Assembly: GCA_026645575.1 (NCBI GenBank)
Contig: JAPKMW010000012.1
Span: 62,001 to 126,000 of the forward strand
Reading direction: 5' to 3'
Length of the DNA stretch: 64,000 nt
Source: Caldilineaceae bacterium
GTDB lineage: Bacteria; Chloroflexota; Anaerolineae; Caldilineales; Caldilineaceae
This document shows positions 32,752-40,715 of the stretch, piece after piece. The position numbers and the translations under genes are program-made. The stretch's first letter is position 1, and every line of letters begins with the position of its first letter. The notes beneath the pieces are model-generated. The model made no database searches, was not told the origin of the DNA, and was given only the letters and a program-made list of their open reading frames with translations.

Positions 32752-34730
32752 GCCGATATGTCGATACGAGCCAAGCCAAAGGGAGGCAAAGTTAGTTCAA
32801 GTTTTCCATCGCTAATCGCCACCACCTCAGGAGTTTGCGCCCGAAATTCAGCCGGATTACTCATCGCCACCGCTACTGTCGTTTCATCGAGGCGACGGAT
32901 CGTGGCTTGCCCACGCACGGGATGCAGCACCGCTTGTTGCGGTTGGGCGGTAAAGTTCGCCAACAGGATACGGGTTTGTCCATCTTTGTGCAAGACCAGG
33001 CTCTCCACCTGTAAGGGCGCGCTCGATGTACTCTGGATGACCTCACCGCCGGCAAATTCACCCACATTCACCAAGATATAATAGAGCGGGAAGACGCCAC
33101 CGGGAACCGAAGCGAATTTCTGCGGCAAGGGGGATCCTTGCGTCGTTTCCATCACCCCGCGCCAGCCGGTCGTTTCATAGTAGGTGATACTGCTGGTTTC
33201 ACCCGTCTCCGCCAGATATTTGATGCTGCCCAGCGTCCACCCCGCACCATAAAGCGACATCTGGCGTGGATCAACCTGGGACGGCAATTCACCCGGCGCC
33301 GGTTGCGGTTCCGGTCCGGTGGCATTGGGATTGAAGCGCGGCTGCAAGGTGATCGGGCTGACGATCAGGGGCAAGTCGCCGCAAAACTGGCGGGCGCTGG
33401 TTGCCGTGGTTCCTTGCGCCGCCAGCGTTTCGGTCAGCGAAGCATTGTCAAAGGCGTGAACTTGTGGGTTGATCGAGTAAGCAACCACATCGACGGCGTT
33501 CAAGTCCGGTCGGCCCCGGTTTAACTCGGTGAAGTAGACATTGGTGCCGGCGCCGATCTTGGCTTGCGGATTGTAGTCGCCTACCGCCTCACGCACCAGC
33601 GTCACCCATTGCGCTGCTGTGGCTTTCTCCTTGACATGGAAGACCAGCCAAGTCGCGACCGGCGGTTTGATTTCATTGAGTAGCGCAGCTAATGCATTTA
33701 CCTCCGCAGCAGCATTGTCGGTGACATGCAGCGCCACTTCCAAGGCAACGCCTAATGCCTGCGCTTCTATTGTCGCCCGGCGCAATTCATCGGCGTAGGT
33801 TGCCTCACCCAGACGCAGATCCACCCGCAAGTGGGATAAGCGCAACGCTTGCAGCCGTGCAATTTCTGGCGCCTGCAACGGTTGCCCATGACTCGCCACC
33901 CCCAGGCCAATCTTGGGTAGGGACGTTCGTTTATCACTGATGGTGATCAGGGTAAGGTTATTCTGCGCTGGCGGCGCCGGTTCATCGGTCACGGGCCAGT
34001 CGCGATTCAACAGGGTGATGGTCGCCACCTGGCGAATCTGCGTTCCCGCTTTTACCTCAGCCGGGAAGGGCAGGCGCAACGGGGTGCCGTAGGTTTTGTA
34101 AGAGGCATCCGTCCAGTTCCGTTGATCTTCCATCTCAAAGATTTCGCCATCCAGCCGCACTTCGACCCAGACGCCAGGGACAATCTCATGAGCGACGGCG
34201 CGCATTTCATTAAAGGGCGCCACCGGTTTGATCTCGCCATTGATCACATGTTGCGGCGCAATATGCACCGGGAAGACGCTCTCTTCACCAGTGCCATCGA
34301 CATGCTCAATCTGGGCATTGGCGCCAGCAATGGCGCTGGGATGGAGTAGACAGAAGCCGATCCGGTTGCGCAGAAAGGTGGAACGGGCCGTGCCATTCAT
34401 GGTGCAGGTGATGGTGCCGCTGGCGTCGCCGCGCAACTCGCCATGCCAGACAAAGTCGATGTCGAGTAGTTTGTTGCTGCATTCATAGCTGATCTGAAAG
34501 CTATCGTCACCAATGTGCATCTGCACATTGCTCAGGACATTGGCGGCTGTCCCCCAGTTGCGGTCGCGGATGGCAACATAGAGGCGGCGCACCAACTCTT
34601 TTTCACCTAGCTTGATATAGCGCAGGTCGCCATTTTCGTAGATCATGGTCAAGGGGCCGGCACGTAGGGGAATCTGTTCGGGCAGGGGAGTCTCTTTGCC
34701 ATAATAGAAGACATTGGTTGGGAAAGACAT
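32748..34730 (-). CDS. D-apionate-lactonase-like protein
   Basis: This 660-aa protein starts LPEQIPLRAGPLTMIYENGDLRYIKLGEKELVRRLYVAIRDRNWGT, which I recognise as the N-terminus of the ApnL (D-apionate lactonase) family. A beta-sandwich region (about 1-250) is followed by a TIM-barrel-like domain (about 265-520, with LSHLRVDLRLGE and NVYFTELNRGRPDLNAVDVVAYSINPQVHAFD) and a C-terminal beta domain. ApnL opens the lactone formed from the branched sugar apiose. No signal peptide is visible, so it is probably cytoplasmic. It is coupled to the AAC(3)-like gene by a 4-nt overlap and follows a Uma2 gene. Assignment is from memory of the family N-terminus and length. Confidence 0.6.
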   Translation of the reverse strand: MSFPTNVFYYGKETPLPEQIPLRAGPLTMIYENGDLRYIKLGEKELVRRLYVAIRDRNWGTAANVLSNVQMHIGDDSFQISYECSNKLLDIDFVWHGELRGDASGTITCTMNGTARSTFLRNRIGFCLLHPSAIAGANAQIEHVDGTGEESVFPVHIAPQHVINGEIKPVAPFNEMRAVAHEIVPGVWVEVRLDGEIFEMEDQRNWTDASYKTYGTPLRLPFPAEVKAGTQIRQVATITLLNRDWPVTDEPAPPAQNNLTLITISDKRTSLPKIGLGVASHGQPLQAPEIARLQALRLSHLRVDLRLGEATYADELRRATIEAQALGVALEVALHVTDNAAAEVNALAALLNEIKPPVATWLVFHVKEKATAAQWVTLVREAVGDYNPQAKIGAGTNVYFTELNRGRPDLNAVDVVAYSINPQVHAFDNASLTETLAAQGTTATSARQFCGDLPLIVSPITLQPRFNPNATGPEPQPAPGELPSQVDPRQMSLYGAGWTLGSIKYLAETGETSSITYYETTGWRGVMETTQGSPLPQKFASVPGGVFPLYYILVNVGEFAGGEVIQSTSSAPLQVESLVLHKDGQTRILLANFTAQPQQAVLHPVRGQATIRRLDETTVAVAMSNPAEFRAQTPEVVAISDGKLELTLPPFGLARIDISA

Positions 34731-34741
34731 GGCTCTGGCTC

Positions 34742-35245
34742 CTATTCAAATATAGCCACAATGGGAATTTTAATATGCACTGTAGGATCAACCACCTCGC
34801 CATCCGCCAGTCCGGTTGAAAAGGTTGTGCGTTGGGTGGGCGAGCTATAAACATGAACTGTCTGCGTTAAGGGATCAACGAGCCAACAAGATGGAATACC
34901 CAGCACAAAATAGGCTTCAAACTTCTCCAAAATGCTTCCTGTCCCCTGGCGCGGCGACAAAATCTCCACTGCCAATAGCGGCATCTCAGTCATCCGTAAA
35001 ATGTCACGGGGAAGGCTTAAAGAACGTTTTGGGTAGAGGCAGACATCAACGATAACTTCATCCTTTAAGTTATAGCGGGCGCTATCTAATCGGCTAATAT
35101 CCAAGCTCAACTCACTGTACACCGTATAGGCGCCTAGTTGCTTAAACAGGTGGGCAAGATTAGCCTGTACCAATGAATGGTTGTGCGAACCTATATCCTC
35201 AAATTCCTCTTCTACATCAGTAGGGGCGAGCATCATTGCATCCAT
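34742..35245 (-). CDS. Uma2 (DUF820) family putative endonuclease, short form
   Basis: The 167-aa protein is a more divergent Uma2 type with the PD-(D/E)XK outline: VIVDVCLYPKRSLSLP, LLAVEILSPRQGTGSILEKFEAYFVLGIPSCWLVDPLTQTVHVYS. It resembles the cyanobacterial DUF820 proteins more than the two larger copies in this window. GGAGGGA precedes the ATG. It lies 11 nt before the apionate-lactonase-like gene. Its function is unknown. Confidence 0.82.
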   Translation of the reverse strand: MDAMMLAPTDVEEEFEDIGSHNHSLVQANLAHLFKQLGAYTVYSELSLDISRLDSARYNLKDEVIVDVCLYPKRSLSLPRDILRMTEMPLLAVEILSPRQGTGSILEKFEAYFVLGIPSCWLVDPLTQTVHVYSSPTQRTTFSTGLADGEVVDPTVHIKIPIVAIFE

Positions 35246-35343
35246 CGTTTCCCTCCATCCTCCCCGATGATAGGAGCTGTTGAAAACCGTGTAGGATCAT
35301 TTTACCTTACTTGTCCTTTTTGTAGCGAATTAACCTTTTGCCT

Positions 35344-36597
35344 TTATGCACGCTTCTCCTCCGGTGGCTTCACACTGATAAACATACGGTAGAGCGTGAC
35401 ATCGTAAATAATCTTGAGAATACCGGCAATAAAGAAGGGCGCATTAACCCAGGCCGGCATCCCGATGAGCAGCCCGGCTAGACTAGGTGCCAGTGCGGCG
35501 CCTAGGGTGCGGGCAATGGCTGTGACGCCTGCTGCTGCCGAACGCTCGGACGGATCGACAACGGCCATTGTGTAGGACTGGCGAGTCGGCACGTCCATCT
35601 GTGAGATGCTAAAGCGCAAAAGCAACATCGTAATCGCCAGCGGTAGATTGGGCATCAACGGCGTCAGCATTAGCAGAATGTTCGAGGGAATGTGGGTGAA
35701 GACCATTGTGTTGATCAACCCAATTCTAGCCGCAACCGCCGCGGCTGACAAGGCGGAAATCCCGGCCAAAAGGTTTGCCGCAAAAAAGATGCTGCCCAAC
35801 ACGGCCGGTTCGACGCCATAACGCAGGTAGAACCAGTAGGCCATGATACTCTGCACCACAAAGGCGCCGCCAAAGGAATCCAAGGCAAAGAGCGCCGATA
35901 GTTTTAACACAATACTCTGGGAATGGTGTAAGCCAAACCAGCCTTTGGCGCCAGGGGTATCGCTTGTGGCGAGCGCGGCTTCCACTACCGGCGACAGTTG
36001 GAGAAACATCACCCCCAAGACCAGACCCAAGAGCGCATAGCCGATGACAACGGCACGATAGCTCATCAAGGGTGCGACGGCCTGCCCTTGCAGCCCTTGC
36101 ACCAGCCAACCACCGGCCAACGCTCCTATGGCTGTGGCAAAGGAGCCAACTAGATTATACCAGGCAAAGATGCCTGTGCGCTTTTCCCCGGCCACTGTCT
36201 GTGATAAGGCCGCCTGTTCTATCGCCAGGAACGGCCCCACTTCGCCGCCGCTGGGGCTGATCACGCCGATGGTGGCCGCAAGCAGCAGCAGGACAAAGTT
36301 ACCAGTCAGGGCGAAAAGCAGCCCGGCCAAGAGCATCAGCCCGGCGCTGATCACCAACATGCGCCGCCGGCCAATGCGGTCAGCGTTGGTGGTAATCCAG
36401 AGCGAGATCAACGTATCGCCGATAAGGGTCAGGGTCAGCAACAAGCCAATTTGCGCTTCGCTCAACCCCACCTGCGCCAGATACAAGACCAGCACCACTG
36501 AGAGAAAACCATAGGCAAAGAGCCGAACGATGCGGGTGGTGAAGAGTAGACGCTCATCGGTAGTTAATGAATACAACTGACTCAGGTAAACACTCAT
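35344..36597 (-). CDS. MFS transporter
   Basis: This 417-aa protein has twelve predicted hydrophobic helices. The loop 2-3 motif is GDTLISLWITTNADRIGRRRMLVISAGLML (about 59-88), and a second-half counterpart is weaker. The first helices carry FAYGFLSVVLVLYLAQVGLSEAQIG. It is most like the putative multidrug or sugar exporters of MFS_1. It starts upstream of a Uma2/ApnL-like operon and may be part of the same transcription unit, 98 nt from the next gene. Substrate unknown. Confidence 0.9.
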   Translation of the reverse strand: MSVYLSQLYSLTTDERLLFTTRIVRLFAYGFLSVVLVLYLAQVGLSEAQIGLLLTLTLIGDTLISLWITTNADRIGRRRMLVISAGLMLLAGLLFALTGNFVLLLLAATIGVISPSGGEVGPFLAIEQAALSQTVAGEKRTGIFAWYNLVGSFATAIGALAGGWLVQGLQGQAVAPLMSYRAVVIGYALLGLVLGVMFLQLSPVVEAALATSDTPGAKGWFGLHHSQSIVLKLSALFALDSFGGAFVVQSIMAYWFYLRYGVEPAVLGSIFFAANLLAGISALSAAAVAARIGLINTMVFTHIPSNILLMLTPLMPNLPLAITMLLLRFSISQMDVPTRQSYTMAVVDPSERSAAAGVTAIARTLGAALAPSLAGLLIGMPAWVNAPFFIAGILKIIYDVTLYRMFISVKPPEEKRA

Positions 36598-36910
36598 TGA
36601 CTGATTCCAAAGGTTGATGACATTCCGAAAAATGAAGACAGGCTCAATTGGATTTTGGTTGTTAGTTGGTTGGTTTGTTTTTCTTGAACCAACTAACCAA
36701 CAACTGTATTGTCATCCCAAAGCAATGGGGCTGTCAATTACAGGCGTTGCCGGTCTGATTTTGCCCGTTTGCCGCCTAAGCGCACCTGTGTTACACTACC
36801 AGCACTACAACAACAAGCAAATTTGGCCCCGCCAGGCGGTGAAGCCGACTCTCTTTTTCCAGACCTAGCTCAATCTTAGATCACAATCGCTCACGTGAAG
36901 AGGAAGCCAC
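36598..36910. other. 313-nt divergent intergenic region
   Basis: It separates the leftward MFS gene from the rightward operon at 36911. It holds one tandem-word hairpin (36657-36704) and otherwise low-G+C DNA. I see no gene in it and no promoter that I would commit to. Confidence 0.5.
36657..36704. repeat. Tandem-word hairpin (GTTGGTTA family) in a divergent promoter region
   Basis: The left arm 36657-36675 (GGTTGTTAG, TTGGTTGGTT) and the right arm 36687-36704 (AACCAACTAACCAACAAC) are complementary at 16 of 18 positions. Unlike the others it is 60 nt upstream of one gene start and 200 nt before another, not at a gene end. Confidence 0.88.
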
Positions 36911-38131
36911 ATGGGCAATGCCTTTAGCCATCAGCAGATCATTGCACGTTATCAACCACTGCTTGACGCCGAAACCGTCTCCTTCTTAGCGCGCGCGGTC
37001 CAGGCCATCCTCACTAGCAAAGGGCGCGGGGGCAAGGTGGTCGTAGCAACTGGCAGCGGTCCCAACCTGCACGAAGGCGTCACCACCCTGATTGCTGAGT
37101 TAATGACCAAGGGCGTCATTGACGGCGTGTTGACCAGTTCCGCCGTCATTGCCCATGAGATGGCCGGCACGCTGGATAAGGTGAAGCGGGTCGATGGCCG
37201 GGCGTTGGGCTTTGGCGCTGATTTATTGCCAAAGGGCTTTACCTTTGAGCTAACTGAACTTGCGGAAGCGGACATTGCAACCCTCCGCCATGAGATGGAA
37301 CTGGATGATGCGTTACTTGCGCGCTCCCGTCAAATTGAGGGCAAAATCATCATCAAGGCGGCGGGCAATATGGCCTATCCGATGGGATTGCGCAGTGAGC
37401 GATTGGCGCGTGAAATTCTCAGCTTTGCCCATGCTTATGGGTTACCTTTTGAAACTGTAGCCGGCTGGGGCGCTGATCCACGAACGATGATTGGCGCAGG
37501 TGCAAGGCAGGGCGTACCGGTACTGGTTAGCGTACCACAATTGGTGGGCGGCGGCGCAGTCGGTCTGGCAATTGCCGATAGCAGCACGATCACCCAACGT
37601 TCGATGCGTGTTGCGGAAGTGCTGGCGTCCGCTGATGTCATCATCGAATCCGCCGTGGCGCTCACCCAGGAGATTCATGACGGCCCCTTTGAAACCTACA
37701 CTGGGCACGGCATCTGGGCAAGCTGGGACGGCTACAAAACCTATTCCCTCGCCGACAAAACACTCGTCCGCATCGACCTTGACCCCAACCTTAAACACGC
37801 GTGGCTGGCCGAACGCCAAAACCAGACGGTGCAGGAAGCGATCAACCAGGGGCTGCCCAAGACCAAACTCACCGGCATCCCCTTTCGCATGGAGATGTCC
37901 GGCTTTGCCCGGTTGGAAGGTAGCCTGCCGGTAGTGGGCGACATTGGGGTGATCTGGCCGGTGTTGGCCTGTCTGGTGGCGGAAGGGTTGGGGATTGAAT
38001 TGGATTTTATCAGTCACCCGCAGCAGACAACCGAAGGCAAGGCCATGCGTGAGTGGATTGTTGCGCAAGTCAAACCGATTGACCGTGCTACCCTCTTACA
38101 ATACAGCCGCACCTTTGCGAGGAAGCGATAA
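36911..38131 (+). CDS. Conserved protein of unknown function, first gene of the kdsB operon
   Basis: The product is 406 aa and is not recognised with confidence. The first half has a nucleotide-binding-like VVVATGSGPNLHEGVTTLIAELMTKGVIDGVLTSSAVIAHEMAGTLDKVKRVDG (about 43-96), reminiscent in layout of deoxyhypusine-synthase-like proteins. A glycine-rich VGGGAVGLAIADSSTITQRSMRVAEVL (about 212-238) follows, then FETYTGHGIWASWDGYKTY and a Met/Gly-rich C-terminus. It is soluble with no signal peptide. AAGAGGAAG precedes the ATG. The next gene, kdsB-like, begins 1 nt after its stop, which ties it to nucleotide-sugar metabolism. Confidence 0.75.
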   Translation: MGNAFSHQQIIARYQPLLDAETVSFLARAVQAILTSKGRGGKVVVATGSGPNLHEGVTTLIAELMTKGVIDGVLTSSAVIAHEMAGTLDKVKRVDGRALGFGADLLPKGFTFELTELAEADIATLRHEMELDDALLARSRQIEGKIIIKAAGNMAYPMGLRSERLAREILSFAHAYGLPFETVAGWGADPRTMIGAGARQGVPVLVSVPQLVGGGAVGLAIADSSTITQRSMRVAEVLASADVIIESAVALTQEIHDGPFETYTGHGIWASWDGYKTYSLADKTLVRIDLDPNLKHAWLAERQNQTVQEAINQGLPKTKLTGIPFRMEMSGFARLEGSLPVVGDIGVIWPVLACLVAEGLGIELDFISHPQQTTEGKAMREWIVAQVKPIDRATLLQYSRTFARKR

Positions 38132-38132
38132 G

Positions 38133-38867
38133 ATGAAAATCATTGGCATTATCCCCGCCCGCTACGGCTCGACCCGCTTGGAAGGCAAACCGCTCAAAGA
38201 CATCTGCGGCAAACCGATGATTCAGCGTGTTTATGAAGCAGTGCAAGGGGCCAAATTGCTGGATCAGATTTATGTGGCGACCGATGACCAACGCATTGTC
38301 CACGCTGTCGAAAATTTTGGCGGCAATGTCCGCCTGACTTCCCCTGATCACAAAACCGGCACCGACCGCATTGCCGAAGTAGCGGCCAATCTTGATGTTG
38401 ACATTGTCGTCAATCTGCAAGGGGATGAACCGCTGCTCAATCCGGCCATGATTGATGAAGTCATCCAACCCTTGGTCGATGATCCGGCGCTGCCGATGAG
38501 TACACTCTGTGTACCGATTTTGGAAGAGGAAGCGCTGCATGACCCCAACGTGGTCAAAGTGGTCTTTGATCAGCGGGGCAATGCGCTCTATTTTTCCCGG
38601 TCGCTGATTCCCTATCCGCGCAAACGGGATAATTTTATGGCGTATGAACATTTGGGTCTCTATGCCTACCGCAAAGAATTTTTGATGACTTACATCACGC
38701 TACCGCAAAGTCGCCTGGAAATTAATGAATCGCTGGAACAGTTGCGCGTTCTCGAAGCCGGCTACCGGTTGCAAGTGGTGGTGAGCGCCCATCCCTATGA
38801 CGGGGTGAGTGTTGATACACCCGAAGACTTGGAACGGGTGCGGCAGATTGTGCAGGCGCGACGATGA
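38133..38867 (+). CDS. kdsB: 3-deoxy-manno-octulosonate cytidylyltransferase-like (CMP-ulosonate synthetase)
   Basis: I start at ATG 38133, giving 244 aa, the normal KdsB length. The nucleotidyltransferase motif IIPARYGSTRLEGKPLKDICGKPMIQRVY begins the protein; VATDDQRI, TGTDRIAEVA, NLQGDEPLL and the C-terminal HLGLYAYRKEFLMTYITLPQSRLEINESLEQLRVLEAGY complete the family pattern. KdsB activates Kdo with CTP for LPS or capsule. Chloroflexota usually lack LPS, so the sugar may be another 3-deoxy-ulosonate. Neighbours on the same strand overlap or are almost contiguous: an unknown protein, a methyltransferase and an aldolase. Confidence 0.9.
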   Translation: MKIIGIIPARYGSTRLEGKPLKDICGKPMIQRVYEAVQGAKLLDQIYVATDDQRIVHAVENFGGNVRLTSPDHKTGTDRIAEVAANLDVDIVVNLQGDEPLLNPAMIDEVIQPLVDDPALPMSTLCVPILEEEALHDPNVVKVVFDQRGNALYFSRSLIPYPRKRDNFMAYEHLGLYAYRKEFLMTYITLPQSRLEINESLEQLRVLEAGYRLQVVVSAHPYDGVSVDTPEDLERVRQIVQARR

Positions 38868-39646
38868 ATCCATCAGCAGCCAAGTTTGACGAACATATGG
38901 CCAAATGGCGGAAAGAGCAGAGCTATCCTTGGCAAAGATTGAAATACAAGCAGACCGCTGCCAATCTCGCCAAACACCTGCCCAAGCAGCAACTGTACAT
39001 GCTCGATGCCGGCGGGGGCAATGGCACTGATTCGCTCCCTTTTGCCGAACAAGGGCACCGGGTAGAATTGGTCGATTACTCCAAAGAAATGTTAGCCGAC
39101 GCCCAGCGACAGGCAGTCGCTCTAGGTTGCACCGCGGCCCTTCGTTGCCATCAGGCTGATCTGCGGGAGATGACGCGGCTATTTCCAACCCCAATCTTTG
39201 ATGTCGTCCTCTGCCATAATGTGTTGCAATATGTTGAGGACGTACCGGTCTTGCTGCGCACCTTGATCGCAACCTTGAAGTCTGGTGGCGTGCTATCACT
39301 TGTTGGAGTCAATCGCTTTTCTAGAGTTTATATGGCAGCCTTTTTGCGGAATGATCTCACTGCGGCGTTGGCCCAGATCGATGTGCGAACAGTACAGGGG
39401 ATTCTCTTCGACACGCCGCTAACCAATTACAGTGCGCAAGAAATTGGTATGATGCTCGATCCAACGACTTGTCAGATCGAACAAGAGTACGGCTTGCTCT
39501 GTGTGACCAGTTATTGGGGTGACAACGAACGCAAGCATGACCCTGTCACCTATGCACAACTGGAAGCGTTGGAACTTGCTTTAACGGATAAGTATCCCTA
39601 CAAGTTGCTCGCAACCTATTATCAAATTATTGCCCGCAAACAATAA
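38864..39646 (+). CDS. Class I SAM-dependent methyltransferase
   Basis: The product is 260 aa, translationally coupled to kdsB by ATGA overlap. SAM-binding motif I is MLDAGGGNGTDSLPFAEQGHRVELVDYSKEML (about 45-77), motif II HQADLREM, and the catalytic-loop region DVVLCHNVLQYVEDV. The N-terminal FDEHMAKWRKEQSYPWQRLKYKQTAANL is a short helical cap. The substrate is probably small; from the operon a sugar or polysaccharide target is plausible, but not shown. Confidence 0.85.
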   Translation: MNPSAAKFDEHMAKWRKEQSYPWQRLKYKQTAANLAKHLPKQQLYMLDAGGGNGTDSLPFAEQGHRVELVDYSKEMLADAQRQAVALGCTAALRCHQADLREMTRLFPTPIFDVVLCHNVLQYVEDVPVLLRTLIATLKSGGVLSLVGVNRFSRVYMAAFLRNDLTAALAQIDVRTVQGILFDTPLTNYSAQEIGMMLDPTTCQIEQEYGLLCVTSYWGDNERKHDPVTYAQLEALELALTDKYPYKLLATYYQIIARKQ

Positions 39647-39655
39647 GGAAAGCAC

Positions 39656-40555
39656 ATGCGAAACTCTTTTTCATTACACGGCGTCATCGTTCCCCTCGTC
39701 ACGCCCTTCGATGACCACAATCAGGTTGATCATGCCGGTGTGCGGCGGGTCGTTGATTTTGTGATCGACAAAGGCGTCCACGCCGTCATGGTCGCCGGCA
39801 CGACCGGCGAAGGGATGATGTTAAGCCTGGACGAGCGGAAAGCAGTCCTGGAAACGGTGGTCGCGCAGACCAGCGGTCGTGTACCCGTGATTGCCCACAC
39901 CGGCTGTATCGACACTGGCAGCACGGTTGCGCTCAGTCAACATGCCGCCGCCGTCGGGGCGGATGTAGTCTCGGCCATTGTCCCCTACTTCTTCACCTTT
40001 GGCGAGGAACAGGTCTACCGCCACTTTTTGACCGTGGCCGAGTCGGTGCCGGAGACGCCGGTGTTGCTCTACGCCTTCCCTGGCAATGCCAAGAATGATA
40101 TTTCGCCGGCGCTCTTGGGCCGTTTGCTGGCTGCCGCACCCAACATTGTCGGCATCAAATCGAGCAATGATGATTTAGACCGTTTTCAAAACTATGTCCA
40201 GGTCGGCGGGGCCAATTTCACTGCCTGTTTCGGCGTCGATGAATTGATGTTAGGCGGGCTGGCCTTTGGCGCCAAAGCGCAAATTTCCGGCAACTCGAAC
40301 GCCTTCCCCGAACCCTTTGTCCAACTGTACAACGCCTTTGTCGCTGGCGATTGGGCGCGTGCCCAGCAGTTGCAACAAGTGGTCAATGCCGTAATCAAAC
40401 TGCACCAGGGTGGGCGCACCACCGCCTTTTTTAAAGCAACGCTAGGGTTGCGGGGCGTTGACGCGGGTCGCGTGCGCCCGCCAATGTGTGAGTTGACGGC
40501 GGCTGAACTGGCCGCCGTGAAACAAGCCGTCAACGAGTTAGGGTTGAGCTTGTAA
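39656..40555 (+). CDS. DapA/NanA-family class I aldolase
   Basis: The 299-aa protein is a member of the DHDPS/N-acetylneuraminate lyase family. GVIVPLVTPFDD opens the TIM barrel; GTTGEGMMLSLDER is the carboxylate-binding motif; LLYAFPG holds the general acid-base Tyr; GIKSSNDD holds the Schiff-base Lys. The short insertion after Tyr and the Phe beside it point away from DapA itself. A ulosonate or other sugar-acid lyase fits the operon with a CMP-ulosonate synthetase. It starts 9 nt after the methyltransferase stop. Confidence 0.88.
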   Translation: MRNSFSLHGVIVPLVTPFDDHNQVDHAGVRRVVDFVIDKGVHAVMVAGTTGEGMMLSLDERKAVLETVVAQTSGRVPVIAHTGCIDTGSTVALSQHAAAVGADVVSAIVPYFFTFGEEQVYRHFLTVAESVPETPVLLYAFPGNAKNDISPALLGRLLAAAPNIVGIKSSNDDLDRFQNYVQVGGANFTACFGVDELMLGGLAFGAKAQISGNSNAFPEPFVQLYNAFVAGDWARAQQLQQVVNAVIKLHQGGRTTAFFKATLGLRGVDAGRVRPPMCELTAAELAAVKQAVNELGLSL

Positions 40556-40586
40556 CGAAGTCGAATCTGTCCTTGTCGCACCCGAA

Positions 40587-40664
40587 CACTACAGTAGATT
40601 CAGATAGCAACGGATTTTATCCTGCCTCACAAGTCATCCGTTTCCTCCTGAATCTGTTGTAGTG
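40587..40664. promoter_or_regulatory. Nested inverted repeats upstream of the sugar-binding protein gene
   Basis: CACTACAGTAGATTCAG (40587-40603) and CTGAATCTGTTGTAGTG (40648-40664) are complementary at 15 of 17 positions. Inside, AACGGAT and ATCCGTT, and GGAT with ATCC, can pair too. It lies 52 nt before the start of the ABC operon and might be an operator or RNA leader. Confidence 0.55.
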
Positions 40665-40715
40665 ACCTGTGTTCCCTTATCGGAGTTATCCATTTTTATA
40701 TCAAGGAGCAAGCAG

